A stretch of 64,000 nt of DNA, taken from contig JAGVSM010004555.1 in assembly GCA_022494885.1 (NCBI GenBank), forward strand, positions 124,001 through 188,000, written 5' to 3'. Origin of the DNA: Micrasema longulum. Lineage: Eukaryota > Arthropoda > Insecta > Trichoptera > Brachycentridae. A program made the translations under genes and the position numbers. Numbering within the stretch: position 1 is the stretch's first letter; every line of letters starts with the position of its first letter. This document shows positions 1 to 11,299 of this stretch, piece after piece. Under the pieces are notes generated by a model that was given only the letters and a program-made list of their open reading frames with translations, did no database searches and had not been told where the DNA came from.

Positions 1-2285
1 TATGTGTCCCTGAATAAATTCGTTGTTTTATAGATTTGTTGTGTCGTATTATATTTATGCGCAATAAGTACAGGGTAATAAAAAATATCAAAAAAGGAAT
101 GGACCCATGCTTAGATGTTGAAGTATTTGTGTGCATTTTTTCTAAATTGCGGTCTCTTTATTAATTTTTTAGATGTATTTTTTGTAACGTGAATTTTCTT
201 TGTTGATAATATTTGATTAAAGAACATTTATAATTTATTCTACTTTGGAAAAATAAACAAATGAAGAAAAAATATATCAGATATTTTATCCGTGTCCAGG
301 AAGATGAATAATCCAGCTTATTGTGTTAAATATAATATTTTGAAGAAACGTTCGAAGACCCCGGTTTTTTTATTTCATTCATTGATTTTTTTTCCTACAT
401 TACATAGCATGCAAACATAACATAAAACAGAATAAAATAAATGAAAAAAAAAACCCAGATAGGCCTCCTGTGTGCGGGTAGACATGATTTTATCGACATG
501 ATACAAAATAAAAATTACACAGTATACATATTTTAATGTAAGAAACAAAAAATAAACTTAAAAGAACAAATGAAAAATCAATGTTTCTCAAAATACAGTA
601 TGTCTAAGAAATTCTTGTAATTCATTTATAAAAACTTTACTATCTAGAGACGGTTAATCATGTAAGTAAATTGAGGGTTGAACATATTTTTTCATTTAAG
701 TAAAACTTATATGAGCGGCATTTGAGTTTTAAAATCTTATTGTAGTAATATGAATATTATAATTATATGCAGGTAATTTCTGTGTTAAATAAGATTGTGA
801 TTCCGTCATGTAAATATTGTTTGGCAGGTTTTGTTAACAAAACATACATCGGTAGGTAGAAGGAAATGATTCCTTTTGTTATTTTATATTAGTACTATTA
901 TGTCTTGTTATATTTTACTGAATTCGGTAAAATACAGAATTCACCAAGAAAACATTGATCATTTCTAATCCATATTAAAGTCGAAGCAAAGAAGTATCTG
1001 GTAATTGGTAAATGATACTACTATGCACACTACGGTGGTTGGCGTGAACCTGAAGCGTAAGACAGACTTACGTAAGCTTCATGAAAATGTGACAGATTCA
1101 ATTTATTTTACGGATACAGTGCCCGATACACCATCTAGTTTAGATAAAGCAAACGTACATTTTTTTTTATTTGTACGTTCACTATTACATATTTTAATTA
1201 TTTCTGTTGTTGATGGAATTGTATTCTTGAAAGGCTGAAAAAGTTAAGATTTTGAGTTTTACTATAATGAATAACCACAAGATTAAGTGTTTTAAATATA
1301 AATTTTACTATTCATATTTAAATCATCTGTATTATCTCGTTTCTTTAACCAAAAATACGTTTATATTAATAGCATCATAATTTGATATCTGAATGTACTA
1401 CTAACTGTAGTAATATTTTTTTCATAGAGTCAAGTACAATATGAATTGATTTTTGTTTAATTCATAAGGTAATAATTAATTCCAAGCAGGATAGTTAAAA
1501 CAGGAAAGCTAAATCAAACAATATTTCTCAGTCCCGTAGTCTGGGAAATAAATAGTACAAGCTCATTGTTTGTGTGCTCGGTAACCGCCCACCGTAATAG
1601 AATGTATCACAATGGTATTGTAATGGTAATTTTCCATGGAGGAAAACCTCGGCATAAACCCATAACTACTAAACTACTACACTGTGATATAATTAACCGG
1701 GGGACACGGCTGTATATACACTGTATAACATTGGTATTGTGGTTAGCACTAAATAACTATTTAGACTCTTCTCATATTACGCTTTTGGGGAGAAAATTAT
1801 ATTTATTATTGTATCCTCAAAAGGTACTTTACTTTACTAAAAACATGGCGAAAAAGAATTAATAAAAATAATTCGCATCTAATGCAAATTTCTTGCCGTA
1901 GATTAGGAGCATTGCGAATTGTTAATTGCTTAAACGGATTAAAGAAATTACATAACTATCATAAGTCGTCGGTTTGTCCTATTAAATCTTGCTGAAAAAA
2001 CGTGTGTTCCTACTACAAAAAACTGTTTTACCTAGATAGACAGACAATTTGTATTATTTTTATTTGTTTATTGAAATCTACAGTCATATACAATAATATG
2101 GTCATAATATAATAGATACTTAAAACTAGACTAAAAATGATCTCAAACTTATAATTATCAATATACGTAATGTGTCATAAATAAATTTATATTGCACAAG
2201 AAAAGAATTTGGAAAACCATAAATAAAATGTTAGTACATATTTACCATCGTAAATTAAAAATAAAATGAAAAAATAATATTATAT
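1..2285. other. Left flank, no gene recognised
   Basis: AT-rich DNA. The 77-codon frame at 1005-1238 contains a compositionally protein-like segment (NLKRKTDLRKLHENVTDS, then PDTPSSLDKAN) that I cannot identify. The 98-codon frame at 1566-1862 looks like chance. No repeat ends are visible. Confidence 0.4.
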
Positions 2286-2828
2286 TTACTCATCACTACT
2301 CACCCACGGTGACAATGTCTGTACGCTGTTGCTGATTTCCCTTTTGAATTTATTATTATTCGAGTTGAAGATATCACTCGCATTGGATCCAATAATATTA
2401 TTGTATAGGTTGCATTTTCTATAAATGCATGAATTTTTTGCTGCATTAGTGTTTACATCAGTGCAGTTAAATAATTTAGTGTGACGGGTATGTTTAGAAG
2501 GTAAATGGAAATTAATTAAACTTAGTAAATTGGGGCAGTCAATAATGCCATTTAAAAGTTTAAATAGAAATATTAAGTCAGCAATGTGTCGTCTATTATC
2601 CAAAGAGTTTATTTTAAAATGTACTCTCGTTTTATTGTAATTATTAAATACGTTATTATTTCTGTATGATAGACATTTGATTAATTTATTTTGGACTTTT
2701 TCTATTTTATATTTGTGATTGTCATAGTATGGGGACCAGATTAAAGTTGCATGTTCAAGCCGACTTCTGACAAATGCGTAATACAATTTTTTTAGGATAA
2801 TAAATATTTTAGTGACATAACTTAACAA
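2286..2828 (-). pseudogene. Non-LTR retrotransposon (Jockey/CR1-like) reverse transcriptase C-terminus
   Basis: An open frame of 180 codons reads leftward. It has the order typical of insect Jockey-type RT tails: LYYAFVRSRLEHATLIWSP, an IEKVQNKLIK segment, LDNRRHIADLIFLFKLLNG, CPNLLSLINFHLPSKHTR, then LF. Only the thumb and C-terminal part is present. There is no endonuclease or YxDD block, so this is a 5'-truncated insertion. It is less decayed than most other LINE pieces here. Confidence 0.8.
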
Positions 2829-3049
2829 TTTATATTATTTGTTTGTTTGTACCTACATATTTATATTTTTTTAAATGTCACAAAAAACGCTCTGACAACA
2901 TTTGCTTGTACTAGAAATAAACTCAATACACAAAGATTGGCAAGCCAGAAATATAAGTATGCCTAAAATTGCGATCGTATCCTACACGGGTGAAATTTTT
3001 TTTTTATATCTAACTAAATGGATGTCCATTATATCGTTGCTCAGATTAA

Positions 3050-3250
3050 CCATAATTTGCATACTAATGCTGTATTTGCCATAGGAAATTTTTTAACCAA
3101 CGCAACGTCGGGTTCTTTTCATCTCTGCCGAAGATCCTCAGAACAGTTTACAATATCTCAGTACACGGTTCTGTCGATGTGTTCCTACAGCAAAGGTAAG
3201 CATGCAAGAAGCAAGCGGCGTTATCGCTCCTTTCTTAAATATGACAAACT
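3050..3250 (+). repeat. Interspersed repeat R3, copy 1 (probable LINE-tail derivative)
   Basis: The stretch with tcctcagaacagtttac, gatgtgttcctacagcaaa and gcaagaagcaagcgg recurs at 39840-39990 (+) and 58280-58540 (-). The best-preserved copy (58281-58532, minus) reads IFAQINFYAPHRNLRTNAVL, which resembles the end of Jockey-type RT proteins (compare LLSLINFHLPS at 2286-2828). I infer a degenerate LINE 3' end. Confidence 0.5.
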
Positions 3251-3844
3251 TTTTATGTCAGCCTAGATCTTGCTGCCCTTGCCGGCACTGTTAAATTATT
3301 TATTTAATAGTTTCTAAGATTCCAATAATATAAAGATAGTTTAGGTTAAATTTAATTCAACATATTTTTTCTCAACAATGCCAATCTATTAGGGCTTCCA
3401 TGAGCCTGATGATTGGCTCGAAAAAAATGTCTCTTCTTAGGAACCGATTTGTGGCGAAAAATGCTATTAAAGTATATTTCGCTAAAGTAAAAATAATATT
3501 GAATGTATGATAAAATATTATAGCTCGAAGAATAAAAAAATAAAAATTTTCGGTGCATAAATAGAAAAAATAATAATTTGTTAATAATTCAATGGATTCG
3601 CATAATATTTAGATTACTATCCTAAAAAAAAATTGATTCCTCTTCCAATGTTCATCAACCAAATCGCTATTTTTTTACAATACTGTTGATTTTTTAGATT
3701 TCCAAACACACGGTATCGAGTTATATAGTTTAGGTCCGTAACGTAGAAATTATTATATAAATAGTGACACGAGTAATTCTAAGTACTTAATTATTCGTGG
3801 CGGTAAGAACTTTTCTTACCTTCAGGAATAATAACTCTCAAGAC

Positions 3845-4376
3845 CTCAATTATGTTGTCCGCAAAGTCTGTTCTAGAAGCTAAGGAGAGTGTGCATCCCC
3901 GGTGGATGTCAAATGATACTTGAAATGAAATTGAAAAGCGAGCAAAACTGAAAGTATTGAGAGACAGTAAAACAGACCCCGATCAAATTGTTGTTATAAG
4001 AAACAGCTACCGATGACAAGACAAAATTGTCAAGAGATCTGCTCGCACGAACAAGCGTCGCTTCCTAGATTTGCAAATAAATGCAGCAGAAGAAGCATCT
4101 CGCAGAAATGACTCTAAAACACTATTCAAAATCACTCGCCAAATATGTGGCAAGACAACACCGTCTCCGGGTCTTGTTAACAATTCCAGTGGGGTGATTG
4201 AGTCTGATATGGGGCGAGTGTGCGACATCTGGAAGAATCATTTCTGCGGGGTTCTTAATCGCCCACCTCCCTCGGACCTATTCGATATTTCGGCAGAGGC
4301 TGTTCAAATTAACATCCCAAGAGCAGCCAATATCCTTGACCATTCGCCAAAACCACAGGAGCGGTTGTGGAAATAA
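3845..4376 (+). pseudogene. Non-LTR retrotransposon fragment between endonuclease and RT
   Basis: Conceptual translation across two in-frame stops gives HPRWMSNDTW, EIEKRAKLKVLRDSKTDPDQ, then KRRFLDLQINAAEEASRRND, TLFKITRQICGK and a segment ending near WKNHF. This is the arginine/lysine-rich linker that precedes the RT domain in LINEs such as the RTE/CR1 groups. It is broken and carries no catalytic motif. Confidence 0.65.
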
Positions 4377-4679
4377 GAAGAAGAACATATCTATCTCAAA
4401 TTTATTTATTGATTTATCAAATCTATCGCCTTTTTTAAGTGTGAATAATTAGACATAGACAATTATACAATGTCGAATAATTGGACATATTTACCATTGC
4501 TCGCTAGTTCGACCCGATCAAGAATACGCTTTTCCTATTTGATCTCTATTCTACAAGACTCATATTGACCATATTACCATAGCTCATATTGACAATACCA
4601 CCGTTTTCTAAGAAAGGTGACATGGTTGCTTGGATGACAAAAGGGTAATTATTCCTATTTTGAAACAGAGCAACCTCTT

Positions 4680-4930
4680 AATCTATTTTCATTGGAAAAA
4701 CGTAGAACTGAGGTGGACCTTATATGCATTTTCAAAATACTTAATGCTTTAAGTGATGTCCCATCTCTGTTGCAATCTATTTCTTTTCATATTCCCAACC
4801 ATATCACCGGAAGTCAAAATCTGTTATTTATTAAATCTTCTAATAGCAACTTTTGTTTTATGCACCAATGTCCAAAATGTGTAGATCAATCAATTCTTTA
4901 CACGACTTGGAATTCTTTGGGATAGATCTT
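4680..4930 (+). pseudogene. LINE RT C-terminal fragment
   Basis: The open frame reads LEKRRTEVDLICIFKILNAL, DVPSLLQSISFHIPNHITGS and CPKCVDQSILYTTWNSLG, matching the RT C-terminal pattern of Jockey-like elements (RR..DL...FKILNG...P.LL..I.F..P...TR). The family appears to differ from the 2286-2828 piece. It is truncated at both ends. Confidence 0.6.
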
Positions 4931-5289
4931 CTGACTTTTCATAGATCTCTTTGCTAATAAAACAATGTGGGATGAAGATGAATTGGCATGGTTTGGCTCG
5001 AAGTCTTACATGTCTTTCGTTTTTATAAATACATTGTAAACCATTATTGTATTGCACTTGTTTGTCTTGGCTACATACTTTTATGTTATTTTTGTTCAGT
5101 TTATATTTAGCCGTATATTTAATAAATAAATAAATAAGAAGCTCTTAATGTTAGTTCATAAATATGTACAGTAAAAGTCTTTTATAATTTAACAAGATTT
5201 CCAAATCACGTGTAGTTTCTGATTTCTGATTGTGCCTATGGTGAACTGTATACATAAACATACGTAAATAAGTATTAAGTTCGGTAATA

Positions 5290-5640
5290 ATTCTGTGGTA
5301 GGATCTTGGCCAGGATTTGCGGTGAATTATGAAGGAATATCGCTAAGTTCCTGGCGACGAAAGGGTCTCTTATTAATGCAATAATTTCGTGGAACAGAGC
5401 GGTCGTGTTGTTGCTGCTAAGCTGACGTGATACAATGTAAGGTGGTTGCAAAACATACTTAGGTTACCTTGTATAGAGAATAGAGATACCGGGATTGGGG
5501 ATGACGTGCCGCCCGCCATAATAATTCTCATACATATTCATTAAGGACTAATTAATCATGCCTTCCTTGTGACCGTGTGAGAGGAAGGTTTGGAAGTCTG
5601 TTTACGTCGCTAAATCCTTCCGACAGCATTTATTTATAAG
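5290..5640. other. Higher-GC non-coding island, unexplained
   Basis: About 350 bp with noticeably less A/T than its neighbours (gatcttggccaggatttg, gacgtgccgcccgccat). No frame stays open for long and I recognise no protein on either strand. It could be an old transposon or conserved non-coding DNA. Confidence 0.3.
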
Positions 5641-7260
5641 TCATTATAAATGCGTTTGTCAGCATATTAAAATTTATTTGGTGCTTTTTTTAAAATTAGA
5701 CATTTTCTAGTAGACGAAATGATTCGGAAAACATAACAATTATTTTAAATAAAGATTTTAAGAGTTGTTGAGTACCCTACTAACATTTTTGTAGGAACTG
5801 CATTTTCATTCATTATGATTAAAGAAGTGTATTATATTTGTTAAAATAAAATAGTTTTCTTAGTTTTAACTGCTTTTAACAGTGGTAGTACTAAAAAAAT
5901 TCACTTTTTTCACATGATAAACTTTTTGCACAGTATTGATATTAATTTTGGAAATATAATTAATTTTTCAAAATCCATTTTACATATTTTTATCGATATT
6001 CGTAGTATGTGATATTTCTATATTCCGAAAAATTGTTATTACCTAAATACTCTTTTTCTCTTGTTCTAATAATAAAATTTCTACTTGTTTTTCATGATTT
6101 TTTTATATTTTTTTATTGGAGATTGTTTAAGTTTATCTATTGTATCTTTATTATTTATTAAAAGATTGTTTATACTGCTTTAAGCGTAGAATGCTGGTTA
6201 AATATTAAATGGAAAGGAATGATAAATATATTAAGCTAACAAATTATTAACATTTAAAATTCTTCTCCATTCATATGATTCAGATTTATTCATTTCAGGA
6301 TACAAGGTACAAATACTCTGATATTTTTTATATTTTTTTATATTTTAAATATAATCTATAAGCTGAATATTATAGCCATTCTGTCAAGCAATTTTTTTAA
6401 CGATATTAAGTTCTGTGTGATAGGTATATTTTGATAGCGGAATATTGATTAATCGATGGTCCATTGAAACTAGTCGGAAGATTAAATTTATTAATTTTTA
6501 ATTTTTTAAAAGTAAAAATTAAGTTAACGTAGAAAATCACAAAGTTAGTGGTTCAAATAGTAATTTTATAATAAAATAGGATGCGTATTATACTATGTAT
6601 CTATAACGTGAACACTGGGAGCTACGCGTTGCTGGTTAGAGTCCAAACTTTCGAATTTTTATTTTAAAAATTCTTCATCTCTTTTAAGATGTACATATTA
6701 TATACCAGTGTTTTAAGATAAGCTTTCTATTTATTTTTCTGCAAAAAACCTATAAATGCCAATTTCACAGTTTAAAATCATTGGACTGATTTTTACATTA
6801 ACAGATAAACTGGGATGATATATAAATATTCCGATTGTCAATATATATCAGCATCCCCCATAATGGGTTCTCCTTGCTAAATCCAGTAATACAACAGTTC
6901 TTTTCAATAGATATCCCTCGTGTAAACAGACCGCTTAATAATTCTTGTACAATGCAAACATATTTTCGAGTAAAGCGTAATGTTATTCTTCTTGTTATGG
7001 GGTAGAATGCAATCATAATAGGGGATGAACCAGATAACGACATAGGTACTTACTATTTTATTACTGTTCAACCAGAGTACCCACTACCCACGCACATGCT
7101 TACTAAGTTTCTGAATTCAATAAAAATAAAAACAGTAATAATTAAAATGATTATCCGCACCAAAAAATGCACACCGTAAGACTAATCACTGTAACATTGG
7201 GTTGGCGATTTATAATTTGCGTGGGTATTACTTGAGTGAATTGTTGATCTGTTTTTATTT
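5641..7260. other. AT-rich stretch, nothing recognised
   Basis: Long A/T tracts with only short chance frames, for example 6798-7043 (-). I see no recognisable coding, repeat or RNA signature. Confidence 0.5.
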
Positions 7261-7271
7261 TAGTTTGCACG

Positions 7272-7403
7272 ATGATGGCAGATGCGGACAAACATTATGC
7301 GGCCAAACAAACCACAGCAGACAAAATTCCTACTTTTGAAAAGTCAGGAAAGGGGATTAAGGACAGGGATCCGGATGCTAAATCTCCAAGTCCTGACATC
7401 TAG
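7272..7403 (+). CDS. Unrecognised 43-aa small open reading frame
   Basis: Two adjacent ATGs open a 43-codon frame ending in TAG. The product is hydrophilic and charged, starting MMADADKHYAAK and ending with a DRDPDAKSPSPDI-type tail, with no signal peptide or membrane segment. A good acceptor (tgtttttattttag) ends 9 bp upstream of the first ATG. Base composition is less AT-rich than the surroundings. I do not recognise the protein. It may be a last coding exon, a real smORF or chance. GATGCGG-type repeats continue downstream to about 7560. Confidence 0.2.
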   Translation: MMADADKHYAAKQTTADKIPTFEKSGKGIKDRDPDAKSPSPDI

Positions 7404-7835
7404 GTAGTGTTTCCTTTTTTAGCGAACACGGCACTTTCACTATAATTATGCGGGGAATATATCGATGAATGAAGCGGCGCGGTGGTCAGAAGATGTAAAA
7501 GTGTGCGGATGCGGGCAGATGATTAAAAGGCGAGCGGATGCGGGCAGACAAATTATGACAAATGCGGTTGTTGACAAAACAAATTATGCAGAGGAAAAAC
7601 GAGATTGTTGATGCTGGTTCCTATGGATATGGAAAATTGTTCTCATAGCCACCATAGTTACCCATGGCCATAGCGACGAGAAGAATATATAAATATTGGA
7701 AGTTGGGAGATCACAGGATGGGTAGGATAGGTGGACCTTCATCAACTGGCGGTCCATACAGCCACAACCCACTCAACCCCACTACTCGCGCATCCAACCA
7801 TCCATGTAATAAAATTGGTCTAGTTGCTCTGCAAT

Positions 7836-8215
7836 GAGAAAATTCTGTGCTACCAGAAATTGGGTATATTTTTATTTCTTACACACGGGAAAAATTAGAC
7901 CATTTAATGGTACGTCGACCTTTCATGAAAGAACATATGAAAACATTAATAAAGTTTTAAGAAAAATGAATGACGTCACGAGTTCTTGGGAACTAACCGA
8001 TTTCCGAATCGATAGATTTCTGGTTTAGAGAAAGCCAATTCACTAATCAGCAGATCTCACCGCAAAGAACTTGTGACGTCACAGGTGGAATAATTTCGAA
8101 ATCGCAAAACTTTAAAAAATCATACCGCTGATGATACGATACAAAAAATATATTATTTTTTGGTTTTATATAGGTATATTAACAAATATATATTTTTTAA
8201 ACCACTGAACTTCCT
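7836..8215 (+). mobile_element. MITE family M1, copy 1
   Basis: The copy starts GAGAAAATTCTGTGCTACC and ends ACTGAACTTCCTC, an imperfect inverted repeat of the family terminus GAGGAAGTTCAGTG. The interior has a TGACGTCAC site at 7969 and another at 8074, then atcataccgctgatgatacga. It is non-coding. Related copies lie at 15100, 17000, 23105, 27679 and 35184. Confidence 0.7.
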
Positions 8216-8224
8216 CATCGTAGT

Positions 8225-8280
8225 ACCAATGTAGGGCCCTATGGCCCCTATGCATCACTAGGTGCAAATGGGGAAATTAT
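8225..8280 (+). repeat. SINE family C 3' tail
   Basis: The conserved core ccctatgcatcactaggtgc followed by aaatgggga matches tails at about 10430, 12245, 19590, 30105, 31190, 50490 and 62720, all on the + strand. It marks the 3' end of a tRNA-headed SINE (heads visible at 30010 and 62640). Confidence 0.55.
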
Positions 8281-8614
8281 TTATTAGTTTTAAAATTTGA
8301 AAATATGCGCCCACTTTCGAAACTCCATCATAAAAAAATTATTAGTTTTTTGGCGACAAAACAGACCATTATGGTCACTTACTAAGAGCATTTACAATAT
8401 ACTCGTACGCTTCGTATTAAAAACTCATTAACATAGTTGATAAAGGAAGCAGGTAATAAAAATAATATTAACCACATTTAATATATTATTTTATCGGTAT
8501 CCGAGCCAAATGATGAATACAGTTCTGGAAGTGAACTAAAACCAAACCATTGACTTTTGTTTCCTACTTGATTGGCTACTTCAGATTAAAATCCTCAAAA
8601 ATAAAATTGAACAG

Positions 8615-8765
8615 AGATTGGTCCTCCGCATGGTCTACAGGTCAACCCGTTCACTGATCATGTCAGAGGTTCGATTCCCGGTAATCTTAATATGAAATGT
8701 TTATTTGATGTGTGGTTTTTCAACGCAATATTTCATTGTTCCTCAAGAGGCGCCTAAAACCTCAC
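8615..8765 (+). repeat. tRNA-like SINE fragment
   Basis: An A-box-like stretch near 8635 and a B box ggttcgattcc (8669-8679) are followed by a non-tRNA body. There is no matching acceptor stem, so it is read as a SINE rather than a tRNA gene. Confidence 0.5.
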
Positions 8766-8904
8766 CTTGTCTTTATGTATTTTTTTTTCAGTTCATTTAC
8801 AGCATTTTTTTAAACAAAAGTTTACAAGTACACGCGTACAACTTATTTGTACAAGAAATGCAAAAAAATAAACACGAGCAATTGTAATCCTTTTTTAATT
8901 TTTT

Positions 8905-9047
8905 GTATTTGCGTTCTTATGATTTACCCAAACATTTCATTTTTGAGGGACTTTTTTAACGAGTCGTAAATAACTCGAGTGAGGTTCGAACATCGCATCT
9001 CTGATCCGTGAGTCCGCGACACTAACCACGGGACCACAAATGGACCA
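8905..9047 (-). repeat. SINE family A, copy 1 (tRNA-derived)
   Basis: On the minus strand a tRNA-like head (GTGGTTAGTGTCGCGGACTC, B box GTTCGAACCTC) is followed by gagttatttacgactcg and the tail gggtaaatcataagaacgca. Copies occur at 22815 (+), 24021 (-), 41971 (-) and 53645 (-). Confidence 0.75.
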
Positions 9048-9619
9048 AAACTCTATTTTTTTTTCTTTTAATTCGGTAATTGTAATTTGTAAAAAAATTG
9101 TTATCTACAACCTGTAATTTTCTCAAACTGAATGATTTAGGTAGGTAGGAAGAAATTGCCTCAAGGAAAAATGCCCGCCCTTATATGTACCTCTATAAAT
9201 GATATATGTATATAAAGTGTTAAATAAATAAACAAAAATAATTAAAGAAATATGCACGTGGAATTTTATAGGTGAATATCTACAAATTGCATTTATTTTA
9301 AGTACGGTATGTGTCTGTAAACTTACCTTATATAAAAAAAATTTTTAAATAACATGTGTGTAGGTACATTAATTTATTTATATATAAAAGGCTATGTTTG
9401 TATGAGTGTCCTCTATAGACTAAATAACTACTAGACCAATTTACGTGCTGTTCTGGGAATGTTTGTAGCTCTTAAAATCGTTAGTTATTTTTCGTTACCA
9501 GGGCTGCATTCAACGAGAATGCACATACAAAAAATGGGAAAAATTCATTTTTTACGGCTCCAAATCAGATTTTTTCCTTAAATGCCTTAGAATTTCTACA
9601 AATTTATTTCTTTTTACTC

Positions 9620-10150
9620 GAATATTGGTAATGCTTAAATTATATTTACTGACATTTAATAATGATTTAGATGAAATGATTGGTAAAATTATCAATAAAA
9701 CTTTTTTATTTAGTTTCACTTTTATTTCTGGTAAAATACATTTTTGAAAATCGCATTTCTACATAATATTCCACTATTTTTTCCCTGGACTATGGCACTA
9801 GAGCATTGTTTTTTTTACACACCATAGATATTTACCATTGGTGTATCTCTATTGTTTTTCTTTTTTTATTTTTATAAATTATTTATCATGGGAACTAGAA
9901 CCATTCGAAAGTCCATAAAAGCGCCTAGTTTTATCAGCTGTCTTTGAAAAACGCAAAAAAGAACAAAAAATGTTGTTTCGTTTTGTTACTCTGTCTAAAA
10001 AAATAACAAAATGGTTTAGTTTTGAGGTGCGGAAAACGGGACAACGGGGCGTCGATTTTGTCAATTTAAATTAGACATAAAAGGAACAATATGCAGTTTT
10101 TTTCGCATAGTATTAGGGAGGCTTCTGCAAGACAGTGACAGAAAAACAAT
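9620..10150 (+). repeat. Interspersed repeat R4, copy 1
   Basis: Shared blocks are ctatggcactagagcattg, cacaccatagatatttacc and a later gaggtgcggaaaacggga. They recur at 63360-63650 (+) and, inverted, at 27010-27490. It is non-coding and looks like a MITE or DNA-transposon remnant. Its exact ends are not resolved. Confidence 0.45.
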
Positions 10151-10426
10151 CTTCAAATACCTATTAATCAAAATTCCCTCTCACCGCATATCGTCAGAGT
10201 TTACGAAATCCGAAATCCGAAACCCAAAAATAAAAATGTATGTACGTATCTAATTTGAACTAAATACAATAATTAATATCGATCTTTCGATTGTGTTCAA
10301 TAAATCTACATACGAGTATATGCTCAAATCTAGCAATAGAAAAGCGTTGCCGAATTAAGCGTGTGTATTATAAAATACAAAATATTGTAAATTTAGTAAT
10401 ACTTTGCGATGGGAATAGGTACTTAG

Positions 10427-10487
10427 CAATGAAATGCCCTATGCAACATTAGGTGTGTATGATAATATGATGATGATGATTAATAAA
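10427..10487 (+). repeat. SINE family C 3' tail
   Basis: gaaatgccctatgcaacattaggtg followed by a (gat)n tail matches the family C 3' end. No head is visible. Confidence 0.4.
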
Positions 10488-10502
10488 AATATTTCAATCT
10501 CA

Positions 10503-11287
10503 ACTTATAATTTAAGAAATCAAACACTGATTTGAGTCTACTGAACGCTTTATTTTATTTTTACAAATATAAAAATAAAAATTTTGTAACAATTGTTTCG
10601 CCTTGTTAGGGCATTTCCAAACGAATGTGAAGATTATATGGATTGAATGTCCTTATACAGTTATATAATTCAAGGTACTTAAGTTAAAATAAAAATATTC
10701 TTATGAACATTAATCATAAATGTGGGAAAAACCAATAGGCTAAGGCGAGGCTAAGTGTTTAATAGGTAATGGGAAATTTTGGTATTTATATTTGAATTTC
10801 GGAAAAATTTATGACGAAGTAAGTATTTATTGACATACATGATTGTATTGTGAGATAATTAATGAGGCTTTAAAGTTTTATATCTTTAGATAATTGTTGT
10901 GGAAATTATATCAATAATATTATTATATGTTGATATTCTTTTTAAATTTAGTATATGATTGAAATATTATGAAGAAATTTATATAAACATAATACGTGTA
11001 TTTAGAATTTTTTAAAATATTAATGCAATTGTCAAATAATTCATTTATTAATAACGCATCACGCAAGCGTGTACATAAAGGGACATAGTAAAAAATAACA
11101 GTTTATTTAAATATGCTTAAGAGTCGTGAAGATATTAGATTGGTTTGTTCATTTATTATTTGTTTGTTGCTTGAAAATGCCCAAACAAGGCGAAGCAATT
11201 GTCACGGAATTTTCGTTTATATATTTGTAAAATTAAAATAAAGTGTTCAGTAGACTCAAATTAGTATTTGATTTCTTATATTATAAG
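10503..11287. mobile_element. About 785-bp element with 115-bp terminal inverted repeats
   Basis: Arm 10503-10616 (starting acttataatttaagaaatc) pairs with 11173-11287 as its reverse complement at roughly 85-90% identity by eye. This includes the shared block actgaacgctttattttat / ataaaataaagtgttcagt. The interior is AT-rich with no coding potential. It is a non-autonomous DNA element; the superfamily is not determined. Confidence 0.65.
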
Positions 11288-11299
11288 TTTAAACATGGA

